Shown: piece by piece, positions 1-6,700 of the stretch
Layout of the letters: every line of letters starts with the position of its first letter
Position numbering within the stretch: position 1 is the stretch's first letter
Source: Candidatus Rifleibacteriota bacterium
GTDB taxonomy: Bacteria > Riflebacteria > Ozemobacteria > Ozemobacterales > Ozemobacteraceae
Assembly: GCA_022704885.1 (NCBI GenBank)
Contig: JAKJFO010000216.1
Coordinates: forward strand, 1 to 6,742
Length of the DNA: 6,742 bases
Direction: 5' to 3'
Program-made: the position numbers and the translations under genes
Notes under the pieces: model-generated
Told to the model about the DNA's origin: nothing
Seen by the model: the letters and a program-made list of their open reading frames with translations, nothing else
The model's database searches: none

Positions 1-2
1 AC

Positions 3-914
3 TACCTCTGGTCGGGTATCTACACCGTCGAGCAGAACGAACTGGCGGTTAAAACGGTTTTTGGCCGCGCCCAGCGCGTCGAGGGCAAGACGATTCTGTC
101 GCTGCCGGTTGCGATCAACCTGATCGACGAAGAGCGCGAACGCTACGCTTACCCGCAGGTGGTAGTCATCCCGCCGGGTGGCCCCTACTTCAAATTCCCC
201 TGGGAAGAAGTCCACAAGGTGAACATCTCGACCCAGACACTCAACATGGCTCTCGACCCGGAAGACCCGGCCGCCAACCATGCCGGCCAGTATCTCGAAG
301 CCGTTACCAAAGACCAGCTCAATACTGCGCTCAGCGGTCAGATTCGCTATCGAGTCACTGACCAGAATCTCTATGCTTATCTTTTCGGGGTTAAAAACCC
401 GATTGTGCACGTCATGGCCTATTTCATTTCGGTTCTGCGCGAGCGTATCGCGAACTTCGAAGCTCAGAAGACCGAAGAAAACAGCGCAACAGCTGGTGTT
501 TCCATCAATGATCTACGCAAAAACCTGCATGAAATCAATGAACACATGATGCGGGAATGCACCCAGTCAGCCGCCCGTTACGGCATCACTCTCGAAGCCT
601 CGCTGATTACCAGCATCGACCCGCCAGACGAAGTCGAAAGTGCTCTCGCCGCCATTAACACTGCCCACAACGAAGTCTCTTCAGAAATCAGCCTGGCCCA
701 GGCCTCTGCCGACCAGAAGATCGTGCAGTCACGCCGCGCCACCGAAATTGAAACCCTGCGCGCCAAGTCTGAAGTTGAACCTCTCAAGAGCACCGCAATT
801 CAGCTGGCTGAACTTAAAAAGAACGGGCCAGATGTTCTGCGCGCCTACGTGCGCAATGTTAAGCTTGCTCTGTTCAACAAGGTCAGACAGGTAATCATGG
901 AGGTGGAAAAATAA
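3..914 (+). CDS. SPFH/Band 7 domain protein (5'-truncated), first of a tandem pair
   Basis: The frame is open from the left edge to TAA at 912-914, giving 303 visible residues; the true start lies upstream. A GTG at 159 is not the start, because the 52 codons before it already read as SPFH sequence (visible residues 3-23, WSGIYTVEQNE then a VFGRA motif, the usual opening just after a membrane anchor). PPGGPYFKFPW at about 57-67 matches the PGxxFxxPF element of Band 7. The strand pattern TKDQLNTALSGQIRYRV follows, then a helical region (about 130-200) and an alanine/glutamate-rich stretch typical of the SPFH coiled coil (about 215-265). Family members form oligomeric membrane scaffolds or regulate membrane proteases; the specific partner here is unknown. 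The gene overlaps the next one by one base, so the two products probably form a complex, as HflK and HflC do. An N-terminal transmembrane helix is expected but out of view. The family call is firm; the function is inferred. Confidence 0.85.
   Translation, partial: YLWSGIYTVEQNELAVKTVFGRAQRVEGKTILSLPVAINLIDEERERYAYPQVVVIPPGGPYFKFPWEEVHKVNISTQTLNMALDPEDPAANHAGQYLEAVTKDQLNTALSGQIRYRVTDQNLYAYLFGVKNPIVHVMAYFISVLRERIANFEAQKTEENSATAGVSINDLRKNLHEINEHMMRECTQSAARYGITLEASLITSIDPPDEVESALAAINTAHNEVSSEISLAQASADQKIVQSRRATEIETLRAKSEVEPLKSTAIQLAELKKNGPDVLRAYVRNVKLALFNKVRQVIMEVEK
899..906 (+). promoter_or_regulatory. Strong ribosome binding site for the second SPFH gene
   Basis: GGAGGTGG lies 7 bases before the ATG at 914, inside the last codons of the upstream gene. 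It supports the ATG at 914 as start and, with the TAATG overlap, indicates translational coupling of the pair. Confidence 0.8.
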
Positions 915-1861
915 TGGATCAGTTTTTTGTTGGCTTCATTTTCGCCTTCATCGGTTCGTATTTTTTCATTCCGCTGATTCTTGCCTTCATCCGCTTTCTT
1001 GGTTTATATGCCATCGTGCGAGAAGGCCAGTGCCATATCTACATGCTGTTCGGACAGGTTATCGGCGTTCTCAAAGAGCCCGGCCTATACTTTCTGCCCT
1101 GGAATCTCGGGCTGAAAGCACCGATCGTCCACATGCTCGGCTCATGCGAAGTTATCGACACCCGCCTCGACCAGGAATACCTGCGCAGTCAGCCGGTTAA
1201 CTCAGAAGAAGGCGCACCGATGGGTATCGGCATCTGGTATGAAATGGTCGTCAACAACCCGGTTGCCTACCGCTTCAAAAACGCCGACCCGCGCAATTCT
1301 CTCTCGACAAACGTCAGAAGTGCTTCGGTTCGCTGCCTCAGCAACATGAAGCTTGCCGACATGCTTGAAGACCGCCATTCAATGAGTCAGAAAGTACGCC
1401 AGGAAGTATCGTCCCAGGCAGCTGAATGGGGTTACAAGGTAGGCTCTGTCTATATCCGCAAAGTGCATTTCCGCGATGCCAGAATGATCAGCCAGATTCA
1501 GGAAAAGGTCGTCAACCGGCTGCGCCAGGTCACTTCAGCCATCAAACAGGACGGCGCCAACCAGGTCAGCATCATAACCAGCACCGCCGAAAATCAGGCT
1601 GCCGCTGAATTCGCCAAGGCAGCCGCCGTACGTCCGAAAATCGTCGGTGAAGCCCTGCGGGAAATCTCGAAAGACCCCGAAATTTCTTCGGCACTCTTCG
1701 AAATTCTTGAAGCGCAGAAGCTCGCAGAAAGCAAAGCGCAGATCACCATGATTCCGTCCGGCACGCCGATGCTGCGCCAGATGCTCGCGGCCGAAGCCGC
1801 GGATGCACCGGTTCTGACTGGTGAACCGGTTCTTGAAAAGCCTCGTAAACAAATCAAGTAA
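914..1861 (+). CDS. Membrane-anchored SPFH/Band 7 domain protein, second of a tandem pair
   Basis: This is a 315-residue protein starting at ATG 914, which overlaps the previous stop. Residues about 4-26 form one very hydrophobic, phenylalanine-rich transmembrane helix. The SPFH domain follows (about 33-220): REGQCHIYMLFGQ and KEPGLYFLPW are the EGxxxVxxxFG and PGLxFxxPW elements, then IDTRLDQEYLRSQPV (81-95) and a G-I-W-Y-E strand (106-110), where many homologues have T-x-D-G-x-x-v and YRV. Residues about 205-235 are alanine/glutamine-rich and probably helical. The end, TMIPSGTPMLRQML, resembles the hydrophobic C-terminal segment common in stomatin-like proteins. The protein is shorter than typical flotillins and close to HflC/stomatin size. 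It differs clearly from its neighbour, so the pair probably makes a hetero-oligomer rather than being a fresh duplication. A terminator follows the gene. Family assignment is secure; the cellular role is inferred. Confidence 0.88.
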   Translation: MDQFFVGFIFAFIGSYFFIPLILAFIRFLGLYAIVREGQCHIYMLFGQVIGVLKEPGLYFLPWNLGLKAPIVHMLGSCEVIDTRLDQEYLRSQPVNSEEGAPMGIGIWYEMVVNNPVAYRFKNADPRNSLSTNVRSASVRCLSNMKLADMLEDRHSMSQKVRQEVSSQAAEWGYKVGSVYIRKVHFRDARMISQIQEKVVNRLRQVTSAIKQDGANQVSIITSTAENQAAAEFAKAAAVRPKIVGEALREISKDPEISSALFEILEAQKLAESKAQITMIPSGTPMLRQMLAAEAADAPVLTGEPVLEKPRKQIK

Positions 1862-1876
1862 TACAAATACCCTCAG

Positions 1877-1906
1877 AGAAAAAGCCCGCTTACGCGGGCT
1901 TTTTCT
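1877..1906 (+). terminator. Rho-independent terminator after the SPFH pair
   Basis: A perfect 13-bp stem (1877-1889 with 1894-1906) encloses the loop TTAC. The core is GCCCGC/GCGGGC, flanked by an A-run on the left and TTTTT on the right. It starts 15 bases after the TAA at 1859-1861. Because the A- and T-runs are symmetrical it could work in both directions, but no minus-strand gene is seen here. Confidence 0.92.
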
Positions 1907-1954
1907 ATTGACTTAACCATAAGTCCTTTGTCACATAAGAATTAGGCGGTTCTT

Positions 1955-2004
1955 CGTCATTCCCCAATTTATGCCCGGAACTGGTACAGGCGGGAATCTC
2001 ATCG
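1955..2004 (+). repeat. Intergenic palindromic repeat, copy 1 (diverged or expanded)
   Basis: CGTCATTCCCC (1955-1965) and GGCGGGAATCTCATCG (1989-2004) carry inverted ends ATTCCC/GGGAAT, but are separated by about 27 bases rather than the short loop of copies 2 and 3. The flanking CGTCATTCC and GGAATCT match copy 3, so I read this as a longer or degenerate member of the same repeat. The family itself is not identified. Confidence 0.5.
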
Positions 2005-2014
2005 TTAAGAGCTT

Positions 2015-2040
2015 AGATCCCTGCCTACGCAGGGATGACG
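2015..2040 (-). repeat. Intergenic palindromic repeat, copy 2 (inverted orientation)
   Basis: ATCCCTGC (2017-2024), loop CTAC, GCAGGGAT (2029-2036) form a perfect 8-bp stem. On the minus strand it begins CGTCATCCCTGC and ends GGGATCT, the same outer core as copies 1 and 3 in the opposite orientation. No T-run follows, so it is not a convincing terminator. Confidence 0.6.
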
Positions 2041-2076
2041 CAAAATAGTTGAATTTATTTGAATTTGTGGTGTATC

Positions 2077-2107
2077 CGTCATTCCGGGCTTAGACCCGGA
2101 ATCTATT
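2077..2107 (+). repeat. Intergenic palindromic repeat, copy 3
   Basis: ATTCCGGG (2081-2088), loop CTTAGA, CCCGGAAT (2095-2102) form a perfect 8-bp stem, preceded by CCGTC and followed by CTATTGG. The CGTCATTCC...GGAATCTA layout is typical of short dispersed intergenic palindromes in bacteria. It lies upstream of the candidate promoter, so it should not be in the transcript of the downstream genes. Confidence 0.6.
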
Positions 2108-2144
2108 GGTTTAGTGCGATTGCCCTGATTTCGGCACGGTTGAT

Positions 2145-2173
2145 TTGACTTGATAGACGGTTTTGCATAGACT
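2145..2173 (+). promoter_or_regulatory. Candidate sigma70-type promoter for the FecR/cyclase unit
   Basis: TTGACT (2145-2150; 5 of 6 to TTGACA), a 17-base spacer, then TAGACT (2168-2173; 4 of 6 to TATAAT). The expected start is near 2179-2181, about 35 bases before the ATG at 2216. An AT-rich stretch lies further upstream (about 2044-2066). This is the best match in the intergenic region, but it is a visual match only, and the organism's sigma consensus is unknown. Confidence 0.45.
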
Positions 2174-2199
2174 GCCTCAAGATTTAAAACATCTGAGGC
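2174..2199 (+). promoter_or_regulatory. Inverted repeat at the expected transcription start (possible operator or 5' leader hairpin)
   Basis: GCCTCA (2174-2179) pairs with TGAGGC (2194-2199). Inside it, GAT (2181-2183) pairs with ATC (2191-2193), leaving a single bulged A and a 7-base AT-rich loop. It begins directly after the candidate -10 box and ends 6 bases before the Shine-Dalgarno sequence. That fits either an operator over the start point or an RNA hairpin. No T-run follows, so it is not a terminator. Confidence 0.4.
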
Positions 2200-2205
2200 T
2201 TTAAC

Positions 2206-2210
2206 AGGAG
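2206..2210 (+). promoter_or_regulatory. Ribosome binding site of the FecR-domain gene
   Basis: AGGAG lies 5 bases before the ATG at 2216. It fixes this start, which is also the one that yields a complete signal peptide. Confidence 0.8.
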
Positions 2211-2215
2211 TCATT

Positions 2216-3727
2216 ATGAAAGTTTCCAGAATACTGCCCGGCTGCATTTTTGCCGCCGGTCTGCTTTTTGCTTTTCCCGCCGGCAGTTATGCCGTAGACC
2301 TTTCGGCCACCGAAATCACCAGCATTGAAGGCCGCGTCGAAGTCAGAAAGGGCGCCGAAGCCGCCTTTAAAAAGCTGCACAGCAATCTCAAGCTTGCAGG
2401 CGCCATGAAACGCCTCGATGGCGGTGACAAGGTGCGCACCCATACCGAAAGCTCGGCCGAAATGGCACTTAAAGAAACCTGCGTTCTCGCGGTGAAAGAA
2501 CAGAGCATTTTTGAAGTTCCGAAAACCCTTGGCAAAGACGCTATTGCCGAGCTCAAAGCACAACAGGGCGCACTGCTGTTCAAGGTAATCAGCGGCAGCA
2601 ATTTTCAGGTGCAGACCGCCGACGTCATCGCCGGCGTAAAAGGCACCCTGTTCGAACTCGATATCATCGATAACTTTGACTGCCTGCTCGAAACACCAGG
2701 CCTGCAGATTGGTACTCTCGCCCCGGGCGGCACAGTCGTCAACGTCTACAAAGGTGAAGTTGAGCTAACACACGCCCAGACTGGAAAAAAGCGCACCCTC
2801 AAAGAGGGTGAAGGCTTAGCCGCTCTCGGCAGCAAAATTCTGAATTTTGACAAAATTCTCGAAGACGGCTTCACACCTCTGCGAAAATTCGACCCAGCCA
2901 CCCTGCTCGGTGAAAAGTTCGGTTCTGGCGCACTTGGCCTGCTGTCGACCAATCCGACCCTCAGCGGTCTGACCGAATTCGGCGGTTTTGGCGGTGTGAC
3001 TACGAATCTCGGCGACAATCGCTTTACCGAAATGCTTTCCGGCCTCAGTGCTCCTCTGGTCGAAAAGCTTCAGGCGGCCAAAGAATATTCACGTGGTGCC
3101 GGTGAAGTTGTCGATTCAATCAAAGAGCTAGAACAGCTCGGGCGCGACCTCGTCGGTGAAAAATTCAATTTCGACTTCTCTGAATACAACCCCGAAACCC
3201 AGCCATTTACCGTTTCTGACCGCGGTTTTCGAGAAGTTTATCTCGGCGGCAATACGTTTGCAGCATGCCGGGCCGCCGCCGGCAGCCGTTCTGCCCGCGT
3301 CGAGCCCAACCGCGAAGGCCTGATGCTCAACGATGGCAATGGCATTTTCAAGGTGCGCAGATATAAAAATGTTTCGCCGGTCATCGAATTCCTTGCCACC
3401 TACCAGCATAACGGCAGCGATCTGGTCACCACGGTCAAGCCGGTCAAGGGCGAACTTTATGGCCGCCTCCCCGGCGATGTCAAATATTTCAAAATCCCCG
3501 AAGGTGAAATGTCTTATTCCTTCAACACCACTACCGGTCAGGGCCAATGGCTGCAGGCGACCGCCGGTGCCATTCCTGATGAACTCAAAGGGCACATTTT
3601 CAAAGTCGAAGAAAAAATCGCCCGCGAAAAGGGCGACCACGACCAGAAAAACACCGAAAAGAAAGTTGACGCGGTTAAAAAGGTCATAAAAAACCCGGGC
3701 AATCTGTTCAAGAAATTCCGCTTCTGA
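2216..3727 (+). CDS. Exported FecR-domain protein with a long uncharacterised C-terminal extension
   Basis: 503 residues. Residues 1-26 are a Sec signal peptide: K2 and R5, a hydrophobic core at about 9-22, and cleavage expected after S24-Y25-A26. The FecR-type beta domain spans about 34-205: TSIEGRVEV (35-43), GGDKVRTHTESSAEMAL (69-85), the QQGALLFKV strand (116-124), FQVQTADVIAGVKGTLFEL (130-148, the diagnostic TP/TA...gvrGTxF element) and VNVYKGEVEL (175-184). A glycine-rich linker follows (about 232-266), then a region of no recognised type (about 317-458) and a lysine-rich tail (459-503) ending KKFRF. It lacks the cytoplasmic anti-sigma helix and membrane span of true FecR, and no ECF sigma or TonB receptor gene is nearby, so iron signalling is not supported. 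In the family, such exported FecR proteins are often found beside CHASE2 cyclases. Here the cyclase gene begins 3 bases downstream, so a periplasmic ligand or partner for that sensor is the best inference. Mature cysteines are C89, C156 and C351. Confidence 0.85.
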   Translation: MKVSRILPGCIFAAGLLFAFPAGSYAVDLSATEITSIEGRVEVRKGAEAAFKKLHSNLKLAGAMKRLDGGDKVRTHTESSAEMALKETCVLAVKEQSIFEVPKTLGKDAIAELKAQQGALLFKVISGSNFQVQTADVIAGVKGTLFELDIIDNFDCLLETPGLQIGTLAPGGTVVNVYKGEVELTHAQTGKKRTLKEGEGLAALGSKILNFDKILEDGFTPLRKFDPATLLGEKFGSGALGLLSTNPTLSGLTEFGGFGGVTTNLGDNRFTEMLSGLSAPLVEKLQAAKEYSRGAGEVVDSIKELEQLGRDLVGEKFNFDFSEYNPETQPFTVSDRGFREVYLGGNTFAACRAAAGSRSARVEPNREGLMLNDGNGIFKVRRYKNVSPVIEFLATYQHNGSDLVTTVKPVKGELYGRLPGDVKYFKIPEGEMSYSFNTTTGQGQWLQATAGAIPDELKGHIFKVEEKIAREKGDHDQKNTEKKVDAVKKVIKNPGNLFKKFRF

Positions 3728-3730
3728 TCG

Positions 3731-6700
3731 ATGGCCGGGGCATTTAAAAACCAGGCTGGCAAGGGCACCAGCACCGGAAAAAGGGCCGTTTTCATTCCGA
3801 TCATTATCGGTCTGCTCGCCCTGCTGCCTGTTTTCAACCAGACCCTGGTCTGGTTCGACCTTAAAATCAGCGATTTTCTCTTTTCTGCCCAGCCAATGCT
3901 GCAACAGCTGGCCGGCACAGGCTCAGATTCGCAACCGCCGGTTCTCGTTATCAACAAGGACCAGACCTTCTTTCAGCGATTCGGGCGCGACCCTGACCGC
4001 GCTGATTTTGCTGGTCTACTGCGCCTGCTTGCCGAAGAAGAGACCCGGGTCGCCGGCCTCGACTTTATCTACGACCAGCCAGCGACCGACGAAAAAGATG
4101 ACGAACTCGCCACCGCCCTGGCTTCATACCCCTGGCCCTTTCTGGCTTCGCATTTTACCGGCCGCGGGGCTCACACTTTTGAAAAATTGCAGTTCGCCGA
4201 CACCGGGGCCAGCCGGCCACCGATGCCTCTGCCTCTTTATCAGCCGCTGGCACGCCGGGCGGCCGGCACTGGCCTGATCAATGTTGCTGCCGACCTCGAC
4301 GCGACTGTGCGCTTTGCTCCACTCGCCTTTTACCCTGCCGACAGCGAAGAATTCCTGCTCAGTCTCGGCGCCTCTGCATGGGTCGCCTCTCTTTTTGACG
4401 CCAGCATTAAGCCGGCCGAAAACGCAATTAAAAATCTGTTGCTGCAGACCGCACCCGACCAGCTCAGCCAGCTGCAGCCCGACCGCCTTCTGCTCAACCT
4501 GATTGCTTCAGCACCCTTCAGTTTCTCTTCAACCGGGCATGCTGGCATCGATCTCGCCATCCGTCGCCTCGAACTCAAACTGCTGGCACGGCAGACCGGC
4601 AGGCAGAAACCTGAAATGGCAGACAATCTGCTGCAGGCCGCAGCAGACATGCAGCTGCCGGCCAGCATTACCCGCACCTGGCTTAAGATGCCAGACAGGC
4701 CTTTGCCGCTGATCGGCAGTTACCAGCTGCCATGCCTGCGACTACCCTTTCGCAAAGCTATACCCCCGTTTACCGGCGATTGCATAGAGACCACGTCAAT
4801 GGGCATGCTTCTCGAAACCGATGCCGACCGGGAGTCAACCCTGTTGAACCATCGCAATCTTCTGCAACTCGAAGGCCAGCCCCAGCAACGCAGAGTCAGA
4901 CTTGCTCAACCGCAGGCAGTCGCCGGCAGTTCGACCTTTGCCGGCAAAGTTCTATCAGCCTCTGGCAAACCGGTGGCCGAAGCCGAAGTGCTGCTGCTCG
5001 ATTTCGATTCAGGCTTCTGGGAACTCACAAAAACTGATTCGGCCGGCAATTACCAGCTTTCCGGCATACCGGCAGGCAGCTGCACCATTCAGATAACTGC
5101 CCACAACAGCTCCGGCTGGCAGCGCGGCACGATCAGAGCCCCCGCCACCGGTGCGCACACAAACCTGTCGGCTCTTGTTCTCGCCGATGCCGCTGCCCCG
5201 GTCAAATTCGACCCCACGCAGATTCCGTCAGCAACAGTAAAAATTGCCCTGTTTGGCGAACCTTTGCCAATGCTGGTCTCTGATGCCGAAGGCTGCCTGC
5301 CACTTTCAACCATGCCTGAAGGCTTCAGTATTTCAGCCCTCGACGAGGAAACCGACCTTGGGTTTGCATCGGGCACCCTCATAGATAATGCCGGCAACCC
5401 CTCGCCTGAACAGACGGTAGCTGTTCTCGGCCCTGAAAACAGCTGGACCCTGAGATTTCTGACTGAAATTTCCTGGCCACTGCCCACAGCAGCAACCGAA
5501 CCAGTTCTGCTGCCAACCGCCCTCGATGCCAGAATTGCCGTTTTTAGCACTACCGCCTCAGCGACTGCGCAAAAAACTGTAGATCTTGCCCTGTTGCCAG
5601 GTGTTGAAGCAGACACAGCACAGTTACCGGTTCTATCGCCGCTGCACAATGCCAGCATAACGCTCAGCTTTGATTACCCGGGTCTGCAACCGTTCAACCT
5701 GACATTGCTCGGAGAAACCGGAGCCAGAACCGATTTTAAAAGTGATCAGACCATAAGTGTGGCTTCGGGGAAATATCTGCTTCTTTATGAGCATAACGGC
5801 ACCCGCAGCATCTTCAGAAACAACGCGATTCATCAGAAAACCGTATTTATTGGCAGTGCTCTGCCCTCAGACCAGGATTTTATAGTAACCCCGATCAACT
5901 TCATGGACAGAGCCTCACCAAGACTGCCCGGAGTTAATCTGCACGCCAATCTCTTTGCCGCTCTGTCCGAGAACCGCTTCTTATACCCGGTATTCTTTCA
6001 TCACGATCGCCTGCCCACCGCATGGCCGCTGGCACAGACACTGCTGCTTCTGCCGGTGCTGCTGCTGATAAACCTGATCTTCATACGCCACGGTGCCACC
6101 TGGGGCGGCATCGCCACCGGCACCGTCTTTACCGCCTGGTTCGCAACCGGCACCCTGCTTTTTCTTAATTTGAGACTGCTGCCGATGTTTTTTCCGGGTC
6201 TGTTGCTCGTCAGCTTTGGTGTGGTGCGGGGCTATCTCGCCTGGGCAATCTCACGCCGTCAGGAACAGGAAACTCGCCAGACCTTCGGCCGCTTCATTTC
6301 ATCAGCAGTCGTCGACGATATTCTCAAAAAGCCCGATGCGGTCAAACCAGGTGGCGAAAAGAAAGAACTCACGGTAATCTTCACCGATCTCGCCGGGTTC
6401 ACGACGATCTCAGAAAAGCTCGCCCCCGAACAGCTGACCGAGCTGATGAACGAGTATCTCGACGAGATGACGCGCATTCTTTTTCAATACGGCGGCACCC
6501 TCGACAAATATATCGGTGACGCGATCATGGGCTTCTGGAACCACCCTGCCCCTCAACCCGACCATGCCCAGCGCGCCGTTGAATGTGCCATCGCCATGCA
6601 GAAAAAACTCGCCGAACTGCGCCGCAAATGGCTGCAGCAGGGCCTGCCACGCGTCGAGGTCAGAGCCGGCATCAATACCGCCGTGTGCATGGTTGGCTTT

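Noticed and set aside
159..161. GTG as start of the first SPFH gene
   Set aside because: The 52 preceding codons are open and encode the N-terminal part of the SPFH domain, so the gene begins upstream of the window.
3..1861. Naming the SPFH pair hflK and hflC
   Set aside because: Order and coupling fit, but the sequences lack enough distinctive HflK/HflC features by eye, and no hfq/hflX/purA context is visible.
1929..1936. CRP-type cAMP receptor site (a TCACA half-site)
   Set aside because: Only one half-site is present, with no TGTGA partner six bases away, and it lies far from the candidate promoter.
1955..2107. CRISPR array
   Set aside because: Only three non-identical palindromes in mixed orientation, with uneven spacing and no cas genes.
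2005..2247. Minus-strand small gene in the intergenic region
   Set aside because: It spans two palindromic repeats and the promoter region and runs into the FecR signal peptide antisense; no family or ribosome binding site is seen.
2216..3727. Iron-siderophore FecR regulator
   Set aside because: It has a cleavable signal peptide rather than a cytoplasmic anti-sigma segment and membrane span, and no ECF sigma or TonB receptor gene is nearby.
3128..3904. Long minus-strand open frame (258 codons) across the FecR/cyclase junction
   Set aside because: It is antisense to two well-supported genes, has no recognisable domain or ribosome binding site, and reflects codon bias of the + strand genes.
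4008..5096. A series of small + strand open frames within the cyclase region
   Set aside because: They are out-of-frame shadows of one continuous frame running from 3731 to the window end, which I read through codon by codon without a stop.
5089..5658. Minus-strand open frame (189 codons) inside the cyclase gene
   Set aside because: The + strand frame continues unbroken through the carboxypeptidase-like repeats; the antisense translation is low-complexity Ser/Ala/Val/Arg sequence with no motif.
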